Source: Nematostella vectensis (lineage: Eukaryota > Cnidaria > Anthozoa > Actiniaria > Edwardsiidae). From it: 64,000 nt of DNA. Every line of letters begins with the position of its first letter. Position 1 is the stretch's first letter. Of this stretch, positions 13,736 to 25,820 are shown in pieces. The notes under the pieces are model-generated. The model ran no database searches. It saw only the letters and a program-made list of their open reading frames with translations, and was not told the origin of the DNA. The stretch spans positions 806,001 through 870,000 of the forward strand of contig NC_064045.1 in NCBI RefSeq assembly GCF_932526225.1. The letters run 5' to 3'. A program made the translations under genes and the position numbers.

Positions 13736-14665
13736 ATGGTGTTCTTTGTTGAAGGGAAGTCTCAAAACTTCTGGGTTGGACCGCATGTGGTACTTCTAAG
13801 AGCCTCTCGAGAGAACAAGCCTTATCTAGATTTTTTGGTCCGTCCTGTCACGCCCAGGGCATGCACAAACACGTGTGGGCCGCACCCACCATCACTTTTG
13901 TAATGGTCCTTCTTCCTTATCACAAGTCTGCTACTCATAACATTATGTGGTGTCATGGAGTAATGTACTCTTACATGAGAGAGAAAGCGTCTTTTGTTTT
14001 AATTTTATATTGAAACCTGAGTCAACAGGTGTAAAGTGTATTAACACTAGCTTTACACCTGTAAAATATCAGCAACTATCTGTGATAGAAGTGGCTGGCG
14101 TAAAGACAGCTTGGCTTGCTTGAATCTGTGCCTTGTATTTGGATAGAACTAGTTCTTTGATCTCGAACGGGTAAAGGGGCCCATGCAGGTTATTTTTTTT
14201 CACGATATACACCTTATAATTATAATTGATGTCCATCGCAATCCCTGCTTCCTAAAGTTAGAGCCTAGTGCACCACTGGAGTCCAATGGACTCCGAGAAA
14301 TTTAAAAATTCATACTGCTAGTTTTGCCGCTGTTAATTTATCATATACCATTGTCTGGTCTTGCAAATAAATAATAAGAGATACTTTATACATATCAATA
14401 TATACAGAAATACTTTATATATTAATATAATATAAGAGTCTCCATAGCGACTTTGAAGGCTGTTCCAAAAATGTGCTTATTATACATGTACGACCTACTT
14501 TGGGTTTAGAAGTTTGTGAGAAGTCATTGAATATCTTATTCGGTTTTGATTTATCTGGTGTACTGACTAGTCCTGGTGCAGGTGCCAATGGCCAGATTAA
14601 AAGAGTTCTAGGCTCTTGTCAAAATCGTATTCGTTTTTTATTTTTCGGTGTATTGAATAGTCCAC
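13736..14665 (+). repeat. Satellite monomer, class Q with a short P patch
   Basis: 930 bp. It matches 10940, including the P patch and the six-T tract. CCATAGCGAC near 14442 is private. Confidence 0.95.
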
Positions 14666-15594
14666 ATGGTGTTTTTTGTTAAAGGGAAGTCTCAAAACTT
14701 CTGCGTTGGACCGCATATGGTACTTCTAAGAGCCTCTCGAGAGAACCAGCCTTATCTAGACTTTTTTGGTCCGTCCTGTCACGCCCAGGGCATGCACAAA
14801 CACGTGTGGGCCGCACCCACCATCACTTTTGTAATGGTCCCTCTTCCTTATCACAAGTCTGGTACTCTTAACATTATGTGGTGTCATGGAGTAATGTACT
14901 CTTACATGAGAGAAAAAGCGTCTTTTGTTTTAATTTTATATTGAAACCTGTGTCAACAGGTGTAAAGTGTATTAACACTAGCTTTACACCTATAAAATAT
15001 CAACAACTATCTGTGATAGAAGTGGCTGGCGTAATGACAGCTTGGCTTGCTTGAATCTCTGCCTTGTATTTGGCTAGAACTAGTTCTTTGATCTCGAACG
15101 GGTAAAGGGGCCAATGCAGGTTTTTTTTTTTCACGCTATACACCTTATAATTATAATTGATGTCCATCGCAATCCCTGTTTCCTAAAGTTAGAGCCTAGT
15201 GCACCACTGGATTTCAATGGACTCCGAGAAATTTAAAAATTCATACTGCTAGTTTTGCCGCTGTTAATTTAACATATACCATTGTCTGGTCTCGCAAATA
15301 AATAATAAGAGATACTTTATACATTTCAATATATACAGAAATACTTTGTATATTAATATAATATAAGAGTCTCCAGAGGGACTTTGAAGGCTGTTCCAAA
15401 AATGTGCTTATTATACATGTACGACCTACTTTGGGTTTAGAAGTTTGTGAGAAGTCATTGAATATCTTATTCGGTTTTGATTCTCTGGTTACTGACAAGT
15501 CCTGGTGCAGGTGCCAATGGCCAGATTAGAAGAATTCTGGGCTCTTGTCAAAGTCGTATTCGTTTTTTATTTTTCGGTGTATTGAATAGTCCAC
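14666..15594 (+). repeat. Satellite monomer, class P
   Basis: 929 bp. It has CTGCGTTGG and GTTTTTTGTTAAAGG. TCTAGACTTTTTTGG near 14756 is private. The spacer matches 1638. Confidence 0.95.
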
Positions 15595-16524
15595 ATAGTG
15601 TTCTTTGTTGAAGGGAAGTCTCAAAACTTTTGGGTTGGACCGCATATGGTACTTCTAAGAGCCTCTCGAGAGAACAAGCCTTATCTAGATTTTTTTGGTC
15701 CGTCCTGTCACGCCCAGGGCATGCACAAACACGTGAGGGCACCAGCCCCCATCACTTTTGTAATGGTCCTTCTTCCTTATCACAAGTCTGCTACTCATAA
15801 CATTATGTGGTGTCATGGAGTAATGTACTCTAACATGAGAGAGAAAGCGTCTTTTGTTTTCATTTTATATTGAAACCTGTGTCAACAGGTGTAAAGTGTA
15901 TTAACACTAGCTTTACACCTGTAAAATATCAGCAACTATCTGTGATAGAAGTGGCTGGCGTAAAGACAGCTTGGCTTGCTTGAATCTCTGCCTTGTATTT
16001 GGCTAGAACTAGTTCTTTGATCTCGAACGGGTAAAGAGGCCCATGCAGGATATTTTTTTTCACGATATACACCTTATAATTATAATTGATGTTCATCGCA
16101 ATCCCTGCTTCCTAAAGTTAGAGCCTAGTGCACCACTGGATTTCAATGGACTCCTAGAAATTTAAAAATGCATACTGCTAGTTTTGCCGCTGTTAATTTA
16201 ACGTATACCATTGTCTGGTCTCGCAAATAAATAATAAGATATACTTTATAAATTTCAATATATACAGAAATACTTTATATATAAATATAATATAAGAGTC
16301 GCCAGAGGGACCTTGAAGGCTTATCCAAAAATGTGCTTATTATACATGTACGACCTACTTTGGGTTTAGAAGTTTGTGAGAAGTCATTGAATATCTTATT
16401 CGGTTTTGATTCTCTGGTGTACTGACTAGTCCTGGTGCAGGTGCCAATGGCAAGATTAGAAGAATTCTGGGGTCTTGTCAAAGTCGTATTCGTTTTTTAT
16501 TTTTCGGTGTATTGAATAGTCCAC
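15595..16524 (+). repeat. Satellite monomer, class Qr
   Basis: 930 bp. It matches 2566, with the landmark ATAGTG. GATGTTCATCGC and CTCCTAGAAA are differences from 2566. Confidence 0.95.
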
Positions 16525-17456
16525 ATAGTGTTCTTTGTTAAAGGGAAGTCTCAAAACTTCTGCGTTGGACCGCATATGGTACTTCTAAGAGCCTCTCGAG
16601 AGAACCAGCCTTATCTAGATTTTTTTGGTCCGTCCTGTCACGCCCAGGGCATGCACAAACACGTGTGGGCCGCACCCACCATCACTTTTGTAATGGTCCC
16701 TCTTCCTTATCACAAGTCTGGTACTCTTAACATTATGTGGTGTCATGGAGTAATGTACTCTTACATGAGAGAGAAAGCGTCTTTTGTTTTAATTTTATAT
16801 TGAAACCTGTGTCAACAGGTGTAAAGTGTATTAACACTAGCTTTACACCTATAAAATATCAACAACTATCTGTGATAGAAGTGGCTGGCGTAATGACAGC
16901 TTGGCTTGCTTGAATCTCTGCCTTGTATTTGGCTAGAACTAGTTCTTTGATCTCGAACGGGTAAAGGGGCCCATGCAGGTTTTTTTTTTTTCACGCTATA
17001 CACCTTATAATTATAATTGATGTCCATCGCAATCCCTGTTTCCTAAAGTTAGAGCCTAGTGCACCACTGGATTTCAATGGACTCCGAGAAATTTAAAAAT
17101 TCATACTGCTAGTTTTGCCGCTGTTAATTTAACATATACCATTGTCTGGTCTTGCAAATAAATAATAAGAGATACTTTATACATTTCAATATATACAGAA
17201 ATACTTTGTATATTAATATAATATAAGAGTCTCCAGAGGGACTTTGAAGGCTGTTCCAAAAATGTGCTTATTATACATGTACGACCTACTTTGGGTTTAG
17301 AAGTTTGTGAGAAGTCATTGAATATCTTATTCGGTTTTGATTCTCTGGTGTACTGACTAGTCCTGGTTCAGGTGCCAATGGCCAGATTAGAAGAGTTCTG
17401 GGCTCTTGTCAAAGTCGTATTAATTTTTTTATTTTTCGGTGTATTGAATAGTCCAC
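16525..17456 (+). repeat. Satellite monomer, class P
   Basis: 932 bp. It has landmark ATAGTG, CTGCGTTGG, a near-pure T-tract 1 and TCCTGGTTCAGG near 17361. Confidence 0.95.
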
Positions 17457-18384
17457 ATGGTGTTCTTTGTTGAAGGGAAGTCTTAAAACTTCTGGGTTGG
17501 ACCGCATATGGTACTTCTAAGAGCCTCTCGAGAGAACAAGCCTTATCTAGATTTTTTTGGTCCGTCCTGTCACGCCCAGGGCATGCACAAACACGTGTGG
17601 GCCTCACCCCCCATCACTTTTGTAATGGTCCCTCTTCCTTATCACAAGTCTGCTACTCATAACATTATGTGGTGTCATGGAGTAATGTACTATTACATGA
17701 GAGAGAAAGCGTCTTTTGTTTTAATTTTATATTGAAACCTGAGTCAACAGGTGTAAAGTGTATTAACACTAGCTTTACACCTGTAAAATATCAGCAACTA
17801 TCTGTGATAGAAGTGGCTGGTGTAAAGACAGCTTGGCTTGCTTGAACCTCTGCCTTGTATTTGGATAGAACTAGTTCTTTGATCTCGAACGGGTAAAGGG
17901 GCCCATGCAGGCTATTTTTTTTCACAATATACACCTTATAATTATAATTGATGTCCATCGCAATCCCTGCTTCCTAAAGTTAGAGCCTAGTGCACCACTG
18001 GAGTCCAATGGACTCCGAGAAATTTAAAAATGCATACTGCTAGTTTTGCCGCTGTTAATTTATCATATACCATTGTCTGGTCTCGCAAATAAATAATAAG
18101 AGATACATTATATATTTCAATATATACAGAAATACTTTATATATTAATATAATATAAGAGTCTCCAGAGGGACTTTGAAGGCTGTTCCAAAACTGTGCTT
18201 ATTATACATGTACGACCTACTTTGGGTTTAGAAGTTTGTGAGAAGTCATTGAATATCTTATTCGGTTTTGATTCTCTGGTTACTGACAAGTCCTGGTGCA
18301 GGTGCTAATGGCCAGATTAGAAGAGTTCTGGGCTCTTGTCAAAGTCGTATTCGTTTTTTTTTTTCGGTGTTTTGAATAGTCCAC
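17457..18384 (+). repeat. Satellite monomer, class Qs
   Basis: 928 bp. GTCTTAAAAC puts a stop in the plus frame. It has TACTATTACATG, and GGCTGGTGTAAAG (CpG lost at 17821). Confidence 0.95.
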
Positions 18385-19314
18385 ATGGTGTTCTTTGTTG
18401 AAGGGAAGTCTCAAAACTTCTGGGTTGGACCGCATGTGGTACTTCTAAGAGCCTCTCGAGAGAACAAGCCTTATCTAGATTTTTTTGGTCCGTCCTGTCA
18501 CGCCCAGGACATGCACAAACACGTGTGGGCACCAACCCCTATCACTTTTGTAATGGTCCTTCTTCCCTATCACAAGTCTGCTACTCATAACATTATGTGG
18601 TGTCATGGAGTAATGTACTCTAACATGAGAGAGAAAGCGTCTTTTGTTTTAATTTTATATTGAAACCTGAGTCAACAGGTGTAAAGTGTATTAACACTAG
18701 CTTTACACCTGTAAAATATCAGCAACTATCTGTGATAGAAGTGGCTGGCGTAAAGACAGCTTGGCTTGCTTGAATCTCTGCCTTGTATTTGGATAGAAGT
18801 AGTTCTTTGATCTCGAACGGGTAAAGGGGCCCATGCAGGTTATTTTTTTTTCACGGTATACACCTTATAATTATAATTGATGTCCATCGCAATCCCTGCT
18901 TCCTAAAGTTAGAGCCTAGTGCACCACTGGATTTCAATGGACTCCTAGAAATTTTAAAATGCATACTGCTAGTTTTGCCGCTGTTAATTTAACGTATACC
19001 ATTGTCTGGTCTTGCAAATAAATAATAAGAGATACTTTATAAATTTCAATATATACAGAAATACTTTATATATAAATATAATATAAGAGTCGCCAGAGGG
19101 ACTTTGAAGGCTTTTCCAAAAATGTGCTTATTATACATGTACGACCTACTTTGGGTTTAGAAGTTTGTGAGAAGTCATTGAATATCTTATTCGGTTTTGA
19201 TTTATCTGGTGTACTGACTAGTCCTGGTGCAGGTGCCAATGGCCAGATTAGAAGAATTCTGGGCTCTTGTCAAAGTCGTATTCGTTTTTTTTTTCTGTGT
19301 TTTGAATAGTCCAC
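18385..19314 (+). repeat. Satellite monomer, class Qt
   Basis: 930 bp. CCAGGACATGC (SphI lost) is private. The spacer has GATAGAAGTAG, CACGGTATAC and AAATTTTAAAATG. Confidence 0.95.
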
Positions 19315-20244
19315 ATGGTGTTCTTTGTTAAAGGGAAGTCTCAAAACTTCTGGGTTGGACCGCATGTGGTACTTCTTAAGAGCCTCTCGAGAGAACAAGC
19401 CTTATCTAGATTTTTTTGGTCCGTCCTGTCACGCCCAGGGCATGCACAAACACGTGTGGGCACCAACCCCTATCACTTTTGTAATGGTCCTTCTTCCCTA
19501 TCACAAGTCTGCTACTCATAACATTATGTGGTGTCATGGAGTAATGTACTCTAACATGAGAGAGAAAGCGTCTTTTGTTTTAATTTTATATTGAAACCTG
19601 TGTCAACAGGTGTAAAGTGTATTAACACTAGCTTTACACCTGTAAAATATCAGCAACTATCTGTGATAGAAGTGGCTGGCGTAATGACAGCTTGGCTTGC
19701 TTGAATCTCTGCCTTGTATTTGGCTAGAACTAGTTCTTCGATCTCGAACGGGTAAAGGGGCCTATGCAGGTTATTTCTTTTCACGATATACACCTTATAA
19801 TTATAATTGATGTCCATCGCAATCCCTCCTTCCTGAAGATAGAGCCTAGTTCACCACTGGCGTCCAATGGACTCCGTGAAATTTAAAAATGCATACCGCT
19901 AGTTTTGCCGCTGTTAATTTATCATATACCATTGTCTGGTCTCGCAAATAAATAATAAGAGATACATTATATATTTCAATATATACAGAAATACTTTATA
20001 TGTTAATATAATATAAGAGTCTCCAGAGGGACTTTGAAGGCTGTTCCAAAACTGTGCTTATTTCACATGTACGACCTACTTTGGGTTTAGAAGTTTGTGA
20101 GAAGTCATTGAATATCTTATTCGGTTTTGATTCTCTGGTTACTGACAAGTCCTGGTGCAGGTGCCAATGGCCAGATTAGAAGAATTCTGGGCTCTTGTCA
20201 AAGTCGTATTCGTTTTTTATTTTTCGGTGTATTGAATAGTCCAC
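19315..20244 (+). repeat. Satellite monomer, class Qt with an extra T
   Basis: 930 bp. CTTCTTAAGAGCC shifts the plus frame. The spacer has CCTCCTTCCTGAAGATAG, and GTTCACCACTGG is private. Confidence 0.95.
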
Positions 20245-21175
20245 ATAGTGTTCTTTGTTGAGGGGAAGTCTCAAAACTTCTGGGTTGGACCGCATATGGT
20301 ACTTTTAAGAGCCTCTCGAGAGAACAAGCCTTATCTAGATTTTTTTGGTCCGTCCTGTCACGCCCAGGGCATGCACAAACACGTGAGGGCACCAACCCCC
20401 ATCACTTTTGTAATGGTCCTTCTTCCTTATCACAAGTCTGCTACTCATAACATTATGTGGTGTCATGGAGTAATGTACTCTTACATGAGAGAGAAAGCGT
20501 CTTTTGTTTTAATTTTATATTGAAACCTGTGTCAACAGGTGTAAAGTGTATTAACACTAGCTTTACACCTGTAAAATATCAGCAACTATCTGTGATAGAA
20601 GTGGCTGGCGTAAAGACAGCTTGGCTTGCTTGAATCTCTGCGTTGTATTTGGATAGAACTAGTTCTTTGATCTCGAACGGGTAAAGGGGCCCATGCAGGT
20701 TATTTTTTTTCACGATATACACCTTATAATTATAATTGATGTCCATCGCAATCCCTGCTTCCTAAAGTTAGAGCCTAGTGCACCACTGGAGTCCAATGGA
20801 CTCCGAGAAATTTAAAAATTCATACTGCTAGTTTTGCCGCTGTTAATTTAACATATACCATTGTCTGGTCTTGCAAATAAATAATAAGAGATACTTTATA
20901 CATTTCAATATATACAGAAATACTTTATATATTAATATAATATAAGAGTCTCCAGAGGGACTTTGAAGGCTGTTCCAAAAATGTGCTTATTATACATGTA
21001 CGACCTACTTTGGGTTTAGAAGTTTGTGAGAAGTCATTGAATATCTTATTCGGTTTTGATTTATCTGGTGTACTGACTAGTCCTGGTGCAGGTGCCAATG
21101 GCCAGATTAGAAGAGTTCTGGGCTCTTGTCAAAGTCGTATTTGTTTTTTATTTTTCGGTGTATTGAATAGTCCAC
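20245..21175 (+). repeat. Satellite monomer, class Qr
   Basis: 931 bp. It has landmark ATAGTG, GTTGAGGGG and TACTTTTAAGAGC. TGCGTTGTATTTGG is shared with 28610 and 32329. Confidence 0.95.
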
Positions 21176-22104
21176 ATGGTGTTCTTTGTTAAAGGGAAGT
21201 CTCAAAACTTCTGGGTTGGACCGCATATGGTACTTCTAAGAGCCTCTCGAGAGAACAAGCCTTATCTAGATTTTTTTGGTCCGTCCTGTCACGCCCAGGG
21301 CATGCACAAACACGTGTGGGCCTCACCCCCCATCACTTTTGTAATGGTCCCTCTTCCTTATCACAAGTCTGCTACTCATAACATTATGTGGTGTCATGGA
21401 GTAATGTACTATTACATGAGAGAGAAAGCGTCTTTTGTTTTAATTTTATATTGAAACCTGAGTCAACAGGTGTAAAGTGTATTAACACTAGCTTTACACC
21501 TGTAAAATATCAGCAACTATCTGTGATAGAAGTGGCTGGTGTAAAGACAGCTTGGCTTGCTTGAACCTCTGCCTTGTATTTGGATAGAACTAGTTCTTTG
21601 ATCTCGAACGGGTAAAGGGGCCCATGCAGGCTATTTTTTTTCACGATATACACCTTATAATTATAATTGATGTCCACCGCAATCCCTGCTTCCTAAAGTT
21701 AGAGCCTAGTGCACCACTGGAGTCCAATGGACACCGAGAAATTTAAAAATGCATACCGCTAGTTTTGCCGCTGTTAATTTATCATATACCATTGTCTGGT
21801 CTCGCAAATAAATAATAAGAGATACATTATATATTTCAATATATACAGAAATACTTTATATATTAATATAATATAAGAGTCTCCAGAGGGACTTTGAAGG
21901 CTGTTCCAAAACTGTGCTTATTATACATGTACGACCTACTTTGGGTTTAGAAGTTTGTGAGAAGTCATTGAATATCTTATTCGGTTTTGATTCTCTGGTT
22001 ACTGACAAGTCCTGGTGCAGGTGCTAATGGCCAGATTAGAAGAGTTCTGGGCTCTTGTCAAAGTCGTATTCGTTTTTTTTTTTTCGGTGTTTTGAATAGT
22101 CCAC
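21176..22104 (+). repeat. Satellite monomer, class Qs
   Basis: 929 bp. TACTATTACATG and GGCTGGTGTAAAG are shared with 17457. It also has GGACACCGAG and GCATACCGC. Confidence 0.95.
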
Positions 22105-23034
22105 ATGGTGTTCTTTGTTGAAGGGAAGTCTCAAAACTTCTGCGTTGGACCGCATATGGTACTTCTAAGAGCCTCTCGAGAGAACAAGCCTTATCTAGAT
22201 TTTTTTGGTCCGTCCTGTCACGCCCAGGGCATGCACAAACACGTGAGGGCACCAACCCCCATCACTTTTGTAATGGTCCTTCTTCCTTATCACAAGTCTG
22301 CTACTCATAACATTATGTGGTGTCATGGAGTAATGTACTCTTACATGAGAGAGAAAGCGTCTTTTGTTTTAATTTTATATTGAAACCTGAGTCAACAGGT
22401 GTAAAGTGTATTAACACTAGCTTTACACCTGTAAAATATCAGCAACTATCTGTGATAGAAGTGGCTGGCGTAAAGACAGCTTGGCTTGCTTGAATCTCTG
22501 CCTTGTATTTGGATAGAAGTAGTTCTTTGATCTCGAACGGGTAAAGGGGCCCATGCAGGTTATTTTTTTTCACGGTATACACCTTATAATTATAATTGAT
22601 GTCCATCGCAATCCCTGCTTCCTAAAGTTAGAGCCTAGTGCACCACTGGATTTCAATGGACTCCGAGAAATTTTAAAATGCATACTGCTAGTTTTGCCGC
22701 TGTTAATTTAACGTATACCATTGTCTGGTCTTGCAAATAAATAATAAGAGATACTTTATAAATTTCAATATATACAGAAATACTTTATATATAAATATAA
22801 TATAAGAGTCGCCAGAGGGACTTTGAAGGCTTTTCCAAAAATGTGCTTATTATACATGTACGACCTACTTTGGGTTTAGAAGTTTGTGAGAAGTCATTGA
22901 ATATCTTATTCGGTTTTGATTTATCTGGTGTACTGACTAGTCCTGGTGCAGGTGCCAATGGCCAGATTAGAAGAATTCTGGGCTCTTGTCAAAGTCGTAT
23001 TCGTTTTTTTTTTTCTGTGTTTTGAATAGAACAC
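22105..23034 (+). repeat. Satellite monomer, class Qr with an intact ATG landmark
   Basis: 930 bp. CTGCGTTGG, otherwise a P mark, is joined to a Qr middle, so this copy is a mosaic. The spacer matches 18385. Confidence 0.95.
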
Positions 23035-23964
23035 ATGGTGTTCTTTGTTAAAGGGAAGTCTCAAAACTTCTGGGTTGGACCGCATGTGGTACTTCTTAAG
23101 AGCCTCTCGAGAGAACAAGCCTTATCTAGATTTTTTTGGTCCGTCCTGTCACGCCCAGGGCATGCACAAACACGTGTGGGCACCAACCCCTATCACTTTT
23201 GTAATGGTCCTTCTTCCCTATCACAAGTCTGCTACTCATAACATTATGTGGTGTCATGGAGTAATGTACTCTAACATGAGAGAGAAAGCGTCTTTTGTTT
23301 TAATTTTATATTGAAACCTGTGTCAACAGGTGTAAAGTGTATTAACACTAGCTTTACACCTGTAAAATATCAGCAACTATCTGTGATAGAAGTGGCTGGC
23401 GTAATGACAGCTTGGCTTGCTTGAATCTCTGCCTTGTATTTGGCTAGAACTAGTTCTTCGATCTCGAACGGGTAAAGGGGCCCATGCAGGTTATTTCTTT
23501 TCACGATATACACCTTATAATTATAATTGATGTCCATCGCAATCCCTCCTTCCTGAAGATAGAGCCTAGTGCACCACTGGAGTCCAATGGACTCCGTGAA
23601 ATTTACAAATGCATACCGCTAGTTTTGCCGCTGTTAATTTATCATATACCATTGTCTGGTCTTGCAAATAAATAATAAGAGATACTTTATACATTTCAAT
23701 ATATACAGAAATACTTTATATGTTAATATAATATAAGAGTCTCCAGAGGGACTTTGAAGGCTGTTCCAAAACTGTGCTTATTTCACATGTACGACCTACT
23801 TTGGGTTTAGAAGTTTGTGAGAAGTCATTGAATATCTTATTCGGTTTTGATTCTCTGGTTACTGACAAGTCCTGGTGCAGGTGCCAATGGCCAGATTAGA
23901 AGAATTCTGGGCTCTTGTCAAAGTCGTATTCGTTTTTTATTTTTCGGTGTATTGAATAGTCCAC
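23035..23964 (+). repeat. Satellite monomer, class Qt with an extra T
   Basis: 930 bp. It has CTTCTTAAG and is preceded by AGAACAC, the combination later found in the B-type monomers. Confidence 0.95.
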
Positions 23965-24895
23965 ATAGTGTTCTTTGTTGAAGGGAAGTCTCAAAACTTC
24001 TGGGTTGGACCGCATATGGTACTTTTAAGAGCCTCTCGAGAGAACAAGCCTGATCTAGATATTTTTGGTCCGTCCTGTCACGCCCAGGGCATGCACAAAC
24101 ACGTGAGGGCACCAACCCCCATCACTTTTGTAATGGTCCTTCTTCCTTATCACAAGTCTGCTACTCATAACATTATGTGGTGTCATGGAGTAATGTACTC
24201 TTACATGAGAGAGAAAGCGTCTTTTGTTTTAATTTTATATTGAAACCTGAGTCAACAGGTGTAAAGTGTATTAACACTAGCTTTACACCTGTAAAATATC
24301 AGCAACTATCTGTGATAGAAGTGGCTGGCGTAAAGACAGCTTGGCTTGCTTGAATCTCTGCCTTGTATTTGGATAGAACTAGTTCTTTGATCTCGAACGG
24401 GTAAAGGGGCCCATGCAGGTTATTTTTTTTCACGATATACACCTTATAATTATAATTGATGTCCATCGCAATCCCTGCTTCCTAAAGTTAGAGCCTAGTG
24501 CACCACTGGAGTCCAATGGACTCCGAGAAATTTAAAAATTCATACTGCTAGTTTTGCCGCTGTTAATTTAACATATACCATTGTCTGGTCTTGCAAATAA
24601 ATAATAAGAGATACTTTATACATTTCAATATATACAGAAATACTTTATATATTAATATAATATAAGAGTCTCCAGAGGGACTTTGAAGGCTGTTCCAAAA
24701 ATGTGCTTATTATACATGTACGACCTACTTTGGGTTTAGAAGTTTGTGAGAAGTCATTGAATATCTTATTCGATTTTGATTTATCTGGTGTACTGACTAG
24801 TCCTGGTGCAGGTGCCAATGGCCAGATTAGAAGAGTTCTGGGCTCTTGTCAAAGTCGTATTCGTTTTTTATTTTTCGGTGTATTGAATAGTCCAC
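23965..24895 (+). repeat. Satellite monomer, class Qr
   Basis: 931 bp. It has landmark ATAGTG and TACTTTTAAG. CTGATCTAGATATTTTTGG near 24050 is partly private. ATTCGATTTTG lies near 24769. Confidence 0.95.
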
Positions 24896-25820
24896 ATGGT
24901 GTTCTTTGTTAAAGGGAAGTCTCAAAACTTCTGGGTTGGACCGCATATGGTACTTCTAAGAGCCTCTAGAGAGAACCAGCCTTATCTAGATTTTTTTGGT
25001 CCGTCCTGTCACGCCCAGGGCATGCACAAACACGTGTGGGCCGCACCCACCATCACTTTTGTAATGGTCCCTCTTCCTTATCACAAGTCTGGTACTCTTA
25101 ACATTATGTGGTGTCATGGAGTAATGTACTCTTACATGAGAGAAAAAGCGTCTTTTGTTTTAATTTTATATTGAAACCTGTGTCAACAGGTGTAAAGTGT
25201 ATTAACACTAGCTTTACACCTATAAAATATCAACAACTATCTGTGATAGAAGTGGCTGGCGTAATGACAGCTTGGCTTGCTTGAATCTGTCTTGTATTTG
25301 GCTAGAACTAGTTCTTTGATCTCGAACGGGTAAAGGGGCCCATGCAGGTTATTTTTTTTCACGATATACACCTTATAATTATAATTGATGTCCATCGCAA
25401 TCCCTGCTTCCTAAAGTTAGAGCCTAGTGCACCACTGGAGTCTAATGGACTCCGAGAAATTTAAAAATGCATACTGCTAGTTTTGCCGCTGTTAATTTAT
25501 CATATACCATTGTCTGGTCTCGCAAATAAATAATAAGAGATACATTATATATTTCAATATATACAGAAATACTTTATATATTAATATAATATAAGAGTCT
25601 CCAGAGGGACTTTGAAGGCTGTTCCAAAACTGTGCTTATTATACATGTACGACCTACTTTTGGTTTAGAAGTTTGTGAGAAGTCATTGAATATCTTATTC
25701 GGTTTTGATTCTCTGGTTACTGACAAGTCCTGGTGCAGGTGCTAATGGCCAGATTAGAAGAGTTCTGGGCTCTTGTCAAAGTCGTATTCGTTTTTTTTTT
25801 CTGTGTTTTGAAGAGTCCAC
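24896..25820 (+). repeat. Satellite monomer, class P
   Basis: 925 bp. CTCTAGAGAG (XhoI lost), TGAATCTGTCTTG and GGAGTCTAATGG are present. The tail changes to TTCTGTGTTTTGAAGAG. Confidence 0.95.

Larger units (their letters stand above)
12808..15594 (+). repeat. Trimer higher-order repeat, copy 2
   Basis: This is the second copy of the three-monomer unit starting at 10012. Its last two monomers also belong to the long-range copy of 708-2565, so the two duplication events overlap. The third monomers differ at the tail: the one at 11871 has CATAGAGTAATG and TCTAACATG, while the one at 14666 has CATGGAGTAATG and TCTTACATG. Confidence 0.82.
13736..17456 (+). repeat. Four-monomer segment, right copy of a 13.03-kb-offset duplication
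   Basis: This is the partner of the segment at 708. It lies 14 monomers away. A few private differences are visible, for example CGCCAGAGG here against CGCAAGAGG near 3272, and CATATCAATATA near 14393 against CATTTCAATATA. The fourth monomer begins GTTAAAGG and CTGCGTTGG, unlike its counterpart at 3496. Confidence 0.8.
18661..21175 (+). repeat. Tetramer higher-order repeat I, copy 1
   Basis: The segment from about 18661 repeats from about 22381 at an offset of 3720 bp. Shared rare marks are GATAGAAGTAG, CACGGTATAC, AAATTTTAAAATG, CGCCAGAGGGACTTTG, the extra T in CTTCTTAAG, CCTCCTTCCTGAAGATAG and TTTCACATG. The monomers immediately outside (18385 against 22105, and 21176 against 24896) are of different types, so the similarity ends near these limits. 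Confidence 0.8.
22381..24895 (+). repeat. Tetramer higher-order repeat I, copy 2
   Basis: This is the partner of 18661-21175. Private marks here include AGAACACATGG before the landmark at 23035 (AGTCCACATGG before 19315), AAATTTACAAATG near 23602, and CTGATCTAGATATTTTT near 24050. The AGAACACATGG variant recurs only before the B-type monomers at 43471, 48124, 53706 and 57428, which makes this copy the likelier relative of that later family. Confidence 0.8.
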
